Under the pieces are notes generated by a model. The model had not been told where the DNA came from, did no database searches, and was given only the letters and a program-made list of their open reading frames with translations. From the NCBI GenBank assembly GCA_018898235.1, contig JAHIJU010000119.1, positions 1-6,529 on the forward strand: a stretch of 6,529 nucleotides of DNA. The letters run 5' to 3'. Positions 1 through 6,529 of the stretch are shown one piece after another. A program made the translations under genes and the position numbers. Each line of letters opens with the position of its first letter. Positions within the stretch are counted from its first letter, which is position 1. Source of the stretch: Actinomycetota bacterium (GTDB taxonomy: Bacteria > Actinomycetota > Actinomycetes > Actinomycetales > Cellulomonadaceae).

Positions 1-705
1 CTGCACCTGCGCGGGGTGCGGCCCGACCCGGCCCGGCGGGAGGCGATGCTGCGGCGGTTCGAGCTCGACCCGACGAAGCGGGCCGCCACCTACTCCAAGG
101 GCAACCGGCAGAAGATCGCGTTGGTCGCGGCCTTCAGCGCCGATGTCGACCTGCTGGTGCTCGACGAGCCGACCTCGGGCCTGGACCCGCTCATGGCCGC
201 GGTCTTCGAGCAGTCCGTGCGGGAGGCCGTCGACCGCGGCACCTCGGTGCTGCTGTCGAGCCACATCCTCGCGGAGGTCGAGGCGCTGTGCGACACCGTG
301 ACCATCATCCGCGCGGGCCGGGTGGTGCAGCAGGGCACGCTCACCGAGCTGCGCCACCTCACCAGGTCCAGCGTGAGCGTGCGGATCGGTGGTGACCCGG
401 GCGCCCTGGCGGCACTGCCCGGTGTGCACGACCTGACCAGCGAGGCCGGTGTCGTCCGGTTCTCGGTGGACGATGCGGCCGTCGGATCGCTCGCCGCGGC
501 GCTGGCCGGTCTGGACCCGCACGGGCTGACGATCGCGCCGCCGTCGCTCGAGGAGCTGTTCCTGCGCGAGTACGGCGACGAGCTCGCCGCGCTGGAGCAC
601 GGCCGCGACGACGGCGCCGACGACGGGCGAGACGACGGGTCCGCGGCGACCCGTCGATCGGTGGCCGGTCGCCGGCGGGCCGGTACCCGGTGGAGTGCCC
701 GATGA
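1..705 (+). CDS. ABC transporter ATP-binding protein, drug/polyketide exporter type (5' end cut off)
   Basis: This is the C-terminal 234 residues of an ATP-binding subunit that would power export by the permease encoded next to it, on the cytoplasmic face of the membrane. The frame is open from base 1, so the start and the Walker A motif lie to the left of the window. Visible in order (residues counted from base 1): signature motif YSKGNRQK at 31-38, a variant of LSGGQ that is usual in this subfamily; Walker B LLVLDEP at 51-57 with catalytic Glu56; D-loop SGLDP at 59-63; and the switch histidine in SSH at 86-88. An accessory C-terminal domain follows. The last ~35 residues are odd: an acidic repeat RDDGADDGRDDG at 202-213, then an Arg-rich end. 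The stop overlaps the permease start (ATGA), indicating one operon and translational coupling. The family resembles tetronasin-type exporters of actinobacteria such as the Rv1218c type; the substrate is unknown. The ATPase call is certain, the exporter subtype likely. Confidence 0.95.
   Translation: MHLRGVRPDPARREAMLRRFELDPTKRAATYSKGNRQKIALVAAFSADVDLLVLDEPTSGLDPLMAAVFEQSVREAVDRGTSVLLSSHILAEVEALCDTVTIIRAGRVVQQGTLTELRHLTRSSVSVRIGGDPGALAALPGVHDLTSEAGVVRFSVDDAAVGSLAAALAGLDPHGLTIAPPSLEELFLREYGDELAALEHGRDDGADDGRDDGSAATRRSVAGRRRAGTRWSAR
604..642 (+). repeat. Short in-frame tandem repeat coding RDDG/ADDG units
   Basis: Three consecutive four-residue units (RDDG, ADDG, RDDG) in the ATPase tail are encoded by near-repeated 12-base units built on gacgacgg. 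The third unit uses a different arginine codon (cga rather than cgc), so the copies are not identical. It looks like a low-complexity linker that could change length by slippage. Confidence 0.6.
692..695 (+). promoter_or_regulatory. Ribosome binding site (GGAG) deciding the permease start
   Basis: GGAG lies six bases before ATG 702, inside the last codons of the ATPase gene. A start at GTG 690 would put this site after the start codon, so it supports the ATG that overlaps the upstream stop. Confidence 0.6.
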
Positions 706-2339
706 GCGCGACGGCTGTTCGGCTGCCGCGGCCGGCGCGCTCGCTGCCGACCGGCTGGGCCACCGGGACGGGACGGCTGACCGCCTTCGCGCTGCGGCGT
801 GACCGGATCACCCTGCCGGTGACCGCGGCCGTGCTGCTGGCGATGGTCGCGATCACCTACGTCTCGCTCCAGTCGGCCTACGGAACCGAGGCCGACCGGG
901 CCGCGCTCGCGGCGACCGTCGGCGTCAACACCGCGTTCCTCGCCCTGCTCGGACCGTTGGTCGGGACGAGCCTGGCGGCCGTCACGGCCTGGCGGATCGG
1001 GCTGTTCATGATGGTCGTGCTGGCCGTCGTCGTCGCGCTCGCGGTGGTGCGGCACACCCGCAAGGAGGAGGAGAACGGCCGGCTGGAACCGGTGCGCGCC
1101 GCGCGGGTCGGTGCGCTCGCCCCGCTGCTGGCCGGGCTGAGCGTCGGGGTGGTCACGACGGCGGCGACCTCGATCGGCATTGTCGCGATCTTCCTGGCGG
1201 CCGGGGCTGGTGGCACGGCGCTGCTGGTCGGGGCCCAGTACGCCGGGCTGGGACTGGCGACCACCGGGCTCGCCGGGCTCGCGGCCCAGATCGCGACCAC
1301 GGCACGCGCGGCGACGTCGACGACCGTCGCGCTCGTCGTCGCCGGCTACGCCGTGCGCGGGGTGGCCGATGTGGAGAGCGGGCTGTCGTGGGCGGCCTGG
1401 ACCACCCCGGTGGGCTGGGTGCAACGGATCGACCCGTTCGGCACCGCGTCGGCGGGGCCGTTCTGGGCGTGCCTGGGTCTGGGGCTGGTGCTGTCCGGTG
1501 CGGCCGTGGTGCTGTCCCTGGGCCGCGACCTGGGCGCCGGGCTCGTGGCGCCGAGGCCCGGACCGGCCGGGACCACGGGGCTGGGTAGCCCGTGGGCGCT
1601 GCTGACCCGGTTGCACGGACCGGGGATCGGGACGTGGGTGGCCTCGGCCGGGTCGTACACGTTGCTGGTCGGCCTCATCCTGCCGTCGGCCGGTGAGCTG
1701 GTCGGCACGTCCCCGCAGCTCGCCGCTGCCCTTGAGGCGCTGGGCGGCTCGGGCGGCATCTCGGCGCTCATGGTGTCGATGGTCAGCGGCTTCGTCGGGA
1801 TCGCGGCGGGTGCATGGACCGTCACGACGGGTGCGGCGCTGGTGCGGGAGGAGACCAGTGGGAGGTTGGCCCAGGTACTCGCCGGGCCGGTGGCGCGTGG
1901 TCGCTCCCTGGGCGCCATGGCCGCACTCATGGCGGTCGGTGCGGCCGTGATCCCGGTGTCGGCGGGGCTGATGCTCGGGCTGGGTCACCTGGCCTCGGGT
2001 GGTACCGGGGCGTCCACGCTCACCGACCCGCTGGGCGCCGGGCTGGTGCAGGTCCCCGCGGTGCTGGTGGTGGCCGGTCTGGTGCTGGCGCTCTACGGGT
2101 GGGCGCCCCGGTGGGTGCCGCTGGGTTGGGCGCTCATCGCCTGGACCTTCGTGGTCGGGATGCTCGGCACGCTGCTGGACCTGCCGTCGTGGGTGGTGGG
2201 TCTGTCGCCCTACGACCACGTGCCCGTGGTGCCGGGCCAGACCGCGACGCCGGGGCCGCTGGTCGCGTTGGTGGCGATCGCGGTGGTGCTCGGCGTGGTG
2301 GGCCTGGTCGGGTTGCGCCGCAGGGACCTGATCGGCTGA
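702..2339 (+). CDS. ABC-2 type permease, two-half fused, polyketide/drug exporter family
   Basis: Predicted 545-residue polytopic membrane protein, the likely transmembrane partner of the upstream ATPase. A GTG at 690 is also in frame, but I prefer ATG 702: it overlaps the ATPase stop as ATGA and has GGAG six bases upstream. Many hydrophobic segments are visible, the first at about residues 38-55 and the last at about 519-538, ending in a short basic tail (RRRDLIG). The protein looks internally duplicated. A charged motif after a hydrophobic stretch (RHTRKEEENGRLE, 117-129) recurs as REETSGRL at 382-389, as expected for two fused ABC-2 halves of about six helices each. This layout matches the 'putative exporter of polyketide antibiotics' group (COG3559-like, Rv1217c-like), usually about 530-560 residues. 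The substrate could be an antibiotic, a lipid or another amphiphile; nothing here decides. Membrane and family assignment is good, function by analogy only. Confidence 0.9.
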   Translation: MSATAVRLPRPARSLPTGWATGTGRLTAFALRRDRITLPVTAAVLLAMVAITYVSLQSAYGTEADRAALAATVGVNTAFLALLGPLVGTSLAAVTAWRIGLFMMVVLAVVVALAVVRHTRKEEENGRLEPVRAARVGALAPLLAGLSVGVVTTAATSIGIVAIFLAAGAGGTALLVGAQYAGLGLATTGLAGLAAQIATTARAATSTTVALVVAGYAVRGVADVESGLSWAAWTTPVGWVQRIDPFGTASAGPFWACLGLGLVLSGAAVVLSLGRDLGAGLVAPRPGPAGTTGLGSPWALLTRLHGPGIGTWVASAGSYTLLVGLILPSAGELVGTSPQLAAALEALGGSGGISALMVSMVSGFVGIAAGAWTVTTGAALVREETSGRLAQVLAGPVARGRSLGAMAALMAVGAAVIPVSAGLMLGLGHLASGGTGASTLTDPLGAGLVQVPAVLVVAGLVLALYGWAPRWVPLGWALIAWTFVVGMLGTLLDLPSWVVGLSPYDHVPVVPGQTATPGPLVALVAIAVVLGVVGLVGLRRRDLIG

Positions 2340-2342
2340 GCG

Positions 2343-3017
2343 TCAGGGCACCAACCGGTACCCCACCCCCGGCACGGTCACCAGGTGCCGCGGATGGGCG
2401 GGGTCCGGTTCGAGCTTGCGGCGCAGCTGGGCGAGGTAGACCCGCAGGTAGTGGGTCTGGGTGGCCAGGTCGGGGCCGCGCAGCTCGGTGAGCAGCTCGC
2501 GTCGGCCCACGACCTTGCCGGCGTTGCGGGCGAGCAGCTCCAGCATGTGCCACTCGGTCGGTGTCAGGCGGACCTCGGTGCCGTCGCGGGTGACCCGGCG
2601 GGTCGCGATGTCCACGGTGAAGGTCGCGGTCTCGACGACCGGCGGACCGTCCCCGGTGGGGGTGTGGCGCACCGCGGTGCGCAGCCGGGCCAGCAGCTCG
2701 TCCATCGCGAACGGTTTGCTCACGTAGTCGTCGGCACCGGCGTCCAGCGCCTCGACCTTGTCGTCGGACGTCTGGCGGGCCGAGAGCACGACGACGGGGA
2801 CGGCCGACCAGCCGCGCACGGCCCGCAGCACGTCCATCCCGTCCAGGTCCGGCAGCCCGAGGTCGAGCACGATGAGGTCGGGGTGCCAGGTCGCGGAGGC
2901 GTCGAGCGCGGCGCCCCCGGTGTGGGCGACGGCGACCTCGTACCGGTGGGCGCGCAGGGTGATCGCGAGGGCGCGGGCCAGCGCCGGTTCGTCCTCGACC
3001 ACCAGCACCCTGGTCAT
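2343..3017 (-). CDS. kdpE: Response regulator KdpE (OmpR/PhoB type)
   Basis: This 224-residue cytoplasmic transcription factor is phosphorylated by KdpD and is expected to activate the kdp potassium-uptake operon. The receiver domain covers about residues 1-115: acidic pair Glu8-Asp9, phospho-acceptor Asp52 in VLDLGLPDLDG, Ser79 at the conserved Thr/Ser position, and Lys101 in the KPF motif. An OmpR-type winged-helix DNA-binding domain fills about 128-224, with the family pattern LTPTEWHMLELL, then VYLAQLRRKLE, ending in VPGVGYRLVP. Length is normal (E. coli KdpE has 225). The ATG overlaps the kdpD stop by four bases (ATGA), and there is no strong Shine-Dalgarno before it, so translation is probably coupled to kdpD. 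It is the last gene of the visible kdp cluster and ends three bases from a convergent gene. The KdpE name rests on both sequence pattern and position beside kdpD. Confidence 0.96.
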   Translation of the reverse strand: MTRVLVVEDEPALARALAITLRAHRYEVAVAHTGGAALDASATWHPDLIVLDLGLPDLDGMDVLRAVRGWSAVPVVVLSARQTSDDKVEALDAGADDYVSKPFAMDELLARLRTAVRHTPTGDGPPVVETATFTVDIATRRVTRDGTEVRLTPTEWHMLELLARNAGKVVGRRELLTELRGPDLATQTHYLRVYLAQLRRKLEPDPAHPRHLVTVPGVGYRLVP

Positions 3018-5530
3018 GCGGATGCGCCGGGCAGCGTGATCACCATCGTCAACCCTCCACCCGGTGTGTCCTCGGCCTCCAGTGTGCCCCCGTTGGCTCT
3101 GACGAAGCCCTGAGCCACGGCCAGGCCCAGGCCGAGGCCATGGCCGTCGGGTGAGTCGCCGAGCCGTTGGAACGCGGCGAACACCGTGGTCTTGCGCTCA
3201 TCGGGCACCCCCGGGCCCTGGTCGACGACGCGGAGCACCACGGCACCGGGCAGGGCGCCGGCCACCACCCGCACGGGGCCGGTGGTGTAGCGCAGCGCGT
3301 TCTCGACGAGGTTGGCGACGGCGCGTTCGAGCAGCCCGGCATCGGCGACGACGAGCGGCAGGTCCTCCGGCACGTCGATGACGAGGCGTTCGGCGACCAG
3401 GCGGTCGATCGTCAGCGGCGCGACCGCGAGCGGCACCACCTCGTCGAGCGCCACGGGTGCGCGGTGCGGGGACACGACACCCGCATCGAGCCGGCTCATG
3501 TCGAGCAGGTTGTCGATCAGCCCCTGCAACCGGTCGGTGCTGGTCTCGACGTCGGCGAGCAGGGCTGCCCGGTCGTCGGGGGCGATGGCGGCCCCGCTCG
3601 TGGTGAGTGCACTGACCCCGGCCTTGATCGCGGCCAGCGGTGTGCGCAGATCGTGCGAGACGGCCGCGAGCAGGGCCGTGCGCATGGTGGTGCGCTCCCG
3701 TTCGGCCTTCGTGGCCCGCGCCTCGGCGCGCAGCCGGTCCCGTTCGAGGGCGGCCTCGGCGTGCAGCCCGACGGCGGTCGCCACCCGCAGGTCCTCGGTC
3801 GACAGGCCGCGGCCCTGCAGCGCCAGCACGAGTCCGTCGCGCACGGGCACCGTGGTGCCCGCCTCGTCCGGTGAGGTAGGCGCCCGTTCGCCCGAGGAGT
3901 GCACGACGCGCCAGGTCTGCTCGGCCTCGTCCCGCGACAGCAGGGCGACCCCGCCAAGGGCGAACGCCTCACGCAGCTGGTCGAGCATGGCCGGGACGGC
4001 GTCGGCGCCGCGCAGCACGGACCCCGCGACGGTGGCCAGCGTGTCCGCCTCGGCCCGGGACCTGGCCGCCTGCGCGGTGCGTCGGGCGGCCAGGTCGACC
4101 ACGGACGAGACGGCCACCGCGACCGCGAGGAGCACGACGACGGCAGCGGCGTTCTGCGGTTCGGTGATCGTGAAGGTGCCGACCGGTGGCACGAACCAGT
4201 AGTTGGACAGCAGCCCGCCGAGCACGGCCGCGAGCAGCGCCGGCCCGAAGCCGCCGACCAGCGCGACCCCGACCGTGAACGCGAGGAACAGCATGAGCAC
4301 GGTCGGCAGCGAGTCCAGCGTCAGCCCGCGCAGCCCCAGCCCCAGCAGCACCGGTCCGATCGCCGCCAGCGCCCACGCCGCCACCAGCCGCCGTCGCCCC
4401 AGCCCGGCCGTGCGGGGCAGGGTCCGGCGGCCGCGGCCGGCCCGTTCGTGGGTGACCACCAGGACGTCGATGTCACCCGACCCACGGATGACGCGCGGCA
4501 CGATCCCCGGGTCGAGTGCGGCGACCAGTCCGCCGCGGCGGCTCGCGCCCAGCAGGATCTGGCTGGCGTTGACCCCGCGGGCGAACTCGAGCACGGCCGT
4601 GGCCACGTCGTCGCCGACGACGGTGTGCCAGGTGCCCCCGAGCGACTCGACGAACGCCCGGTGCCGGGCCAGGGCGTCCGGTCCGGCACCGGCCAGCCCG
4701 TCGCCGCGGGCCACGTGCACCACGAGCAGCTCACCGCCCGCGGGTCGTCGTGCGACCCGCACCCCGCGACGGACGAGCGTCTCGGTCTCCGGCCCGCCGG
4801 TGACGGCGACCACCAGCCGCTCGCGGGCGGGCCACGGGTCGGCGATCTCGTGGTCCTGGCGGTAGGCGGCGAGCGCGTCCTCGACCCGGTCGGCGGTCCA
4901 CAGCAGCGCCAGCTCGCGCAGGGCGGTGAGGTTGCCGGCCCGGAAGAAGTGGGTGAGCGCGGCGTCGATCTTGTCGGGGCCGTACACGTTGCCGTGCGCG
5001 AGGCGGCGGCGCAGTGCCTGCGGGCTCATGTCGACCAGCTCGATCTGGTCGGCGCGGCGCACCACCTCATCGGGCACGGTCTCGCGCTGGTGCACCCCCG
5101 TGATCGACTCGACGACGTCGTTGAGCGACTCCAGGTGCTGGATGTTCACCGTGGTCACGACGTCGATGCCGGCGGCCAGCACCTCCTGGACGTCCTGCCA
5201 GCGTTTGGCGTTGCGCGAGCCGGGCACGTTGGTGTGCGCCAGCTCGTCGACGATGGCGACCGCGGGGTGACGGGCGATCAGGGCGTCGACGTCCAGCTCG
5301 GAGAAGGTGGCGCCGCGGTACTCCACGGTGCGCCGCGGCAGCACCTCCAGCCCCGCCAGGTGGGCGGCGGTCTGCGCCCGGCCGTGGGTCTCGACCAGGG
5401 CGACGACGACGTCGACGTCCCGTTCGCTGCGGCGCTGGGCCTCGTCGAGCATGGCGTAGGTCTTGCCGACCCCCGGGGCCGCGCCGAGGTAGACGCGCAG
5501 GGTGCCTCGTCTGCGCTCGTCCTCACCCAT
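3014..5530 (-). CDS. kdpD: Osmosensitive K+ channel sensor histidine kinase KdpD
   Basis: Membrane sensor kinase of 838 residues that phosphorylates KdpE when potassium is limiting. Domains in order: the KdpD N-terminal ATP-binding domain (about 8-215), with Walker A-like GAAPGVGKT at 16-24 and the hallmark DELAHTN at 95-101; a universal-stress-protein-like domain (about 237-360); four closely packed membrane helices of DUF4118 type (about 380-476); an Arg-rich stretch just after the last helix (Arg483, 484, 490, 492), as in other KdpDs; a GAF-like region (about 500-610); HisKA with phospho-acceptor His626 in SHDLRTPL; and HATPase with N-box NLVEN at 740-744, G1 box DQGPG from Asp770, and GHGLGLGL at 796-803. 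All kinase motifs look intact. E. coli KdpD has 894 residues; this somewhat shorter form is common in actinobacteria. ATG 5530 has a good ribosome site, and no in-frame start occurs in the gap upstream. The gene lies 50 bases after kdpC and overlaps kdpE by four bases. Confidence 0.97.
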   Translation of the reverse strand: MGEDERRRGTLRVYLGAAPGVGKTYAMLDEAQRRSERDVDVVVALVETHGRAQTAAHLAGLEVLPRRTVEYRGATFSELDVDALIARHPAVAIVDELAHTNVPGSRNAKRWQDVQEVLAAGIDVVTTVNIQHLESLNDVVESITGVHQRETVPDEVVRRADQIELVDMSPQALRRRLAHGNVYGPDKIDAALTHFFRAGNLTALRELALLWTADRVEDALAAYRQDHEIADPWPARERLVVAVTGGPETETLVRRGVRVARRPAGGELLVVHVARGDGLAGAGPDALARHRAFVESLGGTWHTVVGDDVATAVLEFARGVNASQILLGASRRGGLVAALDPGIVPRVIRGSGDIDVLVVTHERAGRGRRTLPRTAGLGRRRLVAAWALAAIGPVLLGLGLRGLTLDSLPTVLMLFLAFTVGVALVGGFGPALLAAVLGGLLSNYWFVPPVGTFTITEPQNAAAVVVLLAVAVAVSSVVDLAARRTAQAARSRAEADTLATVAGSVLRGADAVPAMLDQLREAFALGGVALLSRDEAEQTWRVVHSSGERAPTSPDEAGTTVPVRDGLVLALQGRGLSTEDLRVATAVGLHAEAALERDRLRAEARATKAERERTTMRTALLAAVSHDLRTPLAAIKAGVSALTTSGAAIAPDDRAALLADVETSTDRLQGLIDNLLDMSRLDAGVVSPHRAPVALDEVVPLAVAPLTIDRLVAERLVIDVPEDLPLVVADAGLLERAVANLVENALRYTTGPVRVVAGALPGAVVLRVVDQGPGVPDERKTTVFAAFQRLGDSPDGHGLGLGLAVAQGFVRANGGTLEAEDTPGGGLTMVITLPGASA

Positions 5531-5580
5531 GGGACCAGCCTCTCCCGGATCGTGCGTTCGCGGACCGGCGGTGCCCCCGT
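5531..5580. other. 50-base kdpC-kdpD intergenic gap
   Basis: This is the longest non-coding stretch in the window. It holds the kdpD ribosome site near its kdpD end. I see no strong hairpin, no T-tract, and no convincing -35/-10 pair, although actinobacterial promoters are hard to see by eye at this GC content. A weak internal promoter or an mRNA processing point is possible but unsupported. Confidence 0.4.
5539..5546 (-). promoter_or_regulatory. Ribosome binding site of kdpD (GGGAGAGG)
   Basis: On the minus strand GGGAGAGG ends eight bases before ATG 5530. It is the clearest Shine-Dalgarno in the kdp block, whereas kdpC and kdpE have none obvious. It supports the chosen start and suggests kdpD is initiated independently rather than by coupling to kdpC. 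Confidence 0.6.
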
Positions 5581-6156
5581 TCAGCCCAGCGCCGCCACGG
5601 CCGCGTTGAGCTCGAGCACGTTGACGTGCGGTGCACCGAGGAAGCCCAGGTCGCGCCCCTGGACCTGGGCGTCGACGAGCGCCCGCAGGTCGGCGGGGTC
5701 GAGACCGCGCACCCGCGCGACCCGGTCCACCTGGAGCAGCGCGTACTCCGGGGAGATGTCGGGGTCCAGGCCGGAGCCCGAGGCGGTCACCGCGTCGGCG
5801 GGCACCTGCGACACGTCGACGCGCTCGCGGTCGGCGACCTCCTGCCGCCGTTCGGTCACGGTGGACAGCAGTGCCGAGTCGTTCGGCCCGAGGTTCGAGG
5901 CGCCCGAGGCCAGCGGGTCGTACCCGTCACCGGCGGCCGAGGGCCTGGACTGGAACCACTGGTCGCCGGTGAACTGCTGGCCGATGAGCGATGAGCCCAC
6001 CACCTGCCCGTCCACCCGCAGCAGCGATCCGTCGGCCTTGGCCGGCACCAGCCGTCCGACGCCGTAGACGGCCAACGGGTAGCCCAGTCCGAGCACGACC
6101 GTGAGGACCAGCAGCACCCGCGCACCGGCGAGCATCTGACGAAGCATCGAGTTCAT
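5581..6156 (-). CDS. kdpC: K+-transporting ATPase subunit C, KdpC
   Basis: This 191-residue subunit of the KdpFABC potassium pump is anchored by one N-terminal membrane helix (about 13-34) with the rest outside the cytoplasm. In the known complex KdpC supports the KdpA/KdpB assembly and ATP-driven K+ uptake. Family blocks are present in order: ADGSLLR (41-47), SSLIGQQFTGDQWFQSRPSA (55-74), YDPLASGASNLGPND (79-93), then VTASGSGLDPDISPEYA and a C-terminal VNVLELN. Length equals the usual ~190. The start at ATG 6156 follows the kdpB stop by 12 bases; no clear Shine-Dalgarno precedes it, and a second ATG three codons on (6147) is an alternative with no better site. Position between kdpB and kdpD confirms the name. 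Confidence 0.97.
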   Translation of the reverse strand: MNSMLRQMLAGARVLLVLTVVLGLGYPLAVYGVGRLVPAKADGSLLRVDGQVVGSSLIGQQFTGDQWFQSRPSAAGDGYDPLASGASNLGPNDSALLSTVTERRQEVADRERVDVSQVPADAVTASGSGLDPDISPEYALLQVDRVARVRGLDPADLRALVDAQVQGRDLGFLGAPHVNVLELNAAVAALG

Positions 6157-6168
6157 GGCAGCACGCCG

Positions 6169-6529
6169 TCACATTCCGGGGAGCAGGGAGACGACAAGGT
6201 CGATGAGCTTGATCCCGAGGAAGGGCGCGACGATCCCGCCCAGGCCGTAGACCAGCAGGTTGCGGCGCAGCATGGCCGCGGCGCTCGACGGGGTGTACCG
6301 CACCCCGCGCAGCGCCACGGGCACGAGCGCCACGATGATGAGCGCATTGAAGATGACCGCCGAGAGCACCGCGGACTGCGGTGAGTGCAGCCGCATGATG
6401 TTGAGGGCGTCGAGCTGCGGGTACACCACGGCGAACATGGCCGGGATGATCGCGAAGTACTTGGCGATGTCGTTGGCGATGGAGAACGTGGTGAGCGCGC
6501 CGCGGGTGATGAGCAGCTGTTTGCCGATC
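6169..6529 (-). CDS. kdpB: K+-transporting P-type ATPase subunit B, KdpB (C-terminal 119 residues only)
   Basis: The C-terminal end of the P-type ATPase subunit that hydrolyses ATP in KdpFABC at the cytoplasmic membrane. The frame is open to the right edge, so most of the gene (full length is normally about 680-700 residues), including the phosphorylated DKTGT motif, lies outside. The visible part reads GKQLLITRGALTTFSIANDI, then AKYFAIIPAMF, YPQLDALNIMRLHSP and AVIFNALIIVALVPVALRGV, and further on LLRRNLLVYGLGG and PFLGIKLIDL. These are the highly conserved last membrane helices of KdpB. The first visible residues belong to the conserved cytoplasmic segment before the C-terminal helices. It ends in GM and TGA, 12 bases before kdpC, in the usual kdpA-B-C order. 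Nothing suggests truncation other than by the window edge. Confidence 0.97.
   Translation of the reverse strand, partial: IGKQLLITRGALTTFSIANDIAKYFAIIPAMFAVVYPQLDALNIMRLHSPQSAVLSAVIFNALIIVALVPVALRGVRYTPSSAAAMLRRNLLVYGLGGIVAPFLGIKLIDLVVSLLPGM

Noticed and set aside
690..701. GTG at 690 as the permease start
   Set aside because: It would add only four residues (MECP) and places the start before the best ribosome site. ATG 702 overlaps the upstream stop and has GGAG at a good distance.
90..2219. Open frame of 709 codons antisense to the ATPase and permease genes
   Set aside because: It is rich in Arg, Gly, Pro, His and Gln with no domain-like pattern, and lies opposite two well-recognised genes. 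This is the usual shadow frame at high GC.
2370..2390. Hairpin CGGCAC / GTGCCG with a 9-base loop just past the permease stop, as a terminator
   Set aside because: The stem is only six pairs, no T-tract follows, and the bases are explained by the conserved KdpE C-terminal codons. A longer-range GGCACC/GGTGCC pairing (2347-2352 with 2384-2389) is weaker still.
3899..6067. Open frame of 722 codons on the + strand across kdpD and kdpC
   Set aside because: Low-complexity composition (Gly, Arg, Gln, Asp, His) with no motif, and entirely antisense to KdpD and KdpC, whose motifs are intact.
1..6529. A functional link between the drug-type exporter and the K+ pump as one novel system
   Set aside because: The two blocks are on opposite strands, belong to separate known families, and share no visible regulatory site. 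Adjacency alone does not support a joint system.

Overview
The window comes from a very GC-rich chromosome with dense coding. Third codon positions are strongly biased to G or C, and long spurious open frames lie antisense to the real genes. This codon pattern and the protein types (a fused two-half polyketide-exporter-type ABC permease and an 838-residue KdpD) point to an actinomycete. Genus cannot be fixed from the sequence alone. About 99% of the bases lie in six genes. The only non-coding bases are 3 between the two convergent blocks, 50 between kdpC and kdpD, and 12 between kdpB and kdpC. I see no RNA gene, mobile element, CRISPR array or origin, and no gene-free stretch longer than 50 bases.

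Left block (1-2339, + strand): the 3' part of an ABC ATPase gene, cut by the left edge so that its Walker A is missing, then a two-half ABC-2 type permease gene. The stop and start overlap as ATGA. The pair resembles the actinobacterial 'exporter of polyketide antibiotics' / tetronasin-type efflux systems. The substrate is unknown.

Right block (6529-2343, - strand): the C-terminal part of kdpB (cut by the right edge), then kdpC, kdpD and kdpE, all in the same direction. KdpB and KdpC are the ATPase and accessory subunits of the high-affinity K+ pump KdpFABC. KdpD is the sensor kinase and KdpE its response regulator. KdpA/KdpF, the operon promoter and the expected KdpE operator should lie beyond the right edge. 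In this layout the pump and its own regulators are likely made from one transcript, which implies feedback through KdpDE.

The two blocks converge, with stop codons separated by three bases and no convincing terminator between them. Nothing here looks like a new biological system. The points worth a second look are the convergent junction, the charged repeat tail of the ATPase, the internal duplication of the permease, and the co-operonic kdpBCDE arrangement with its 50-base internal gap.
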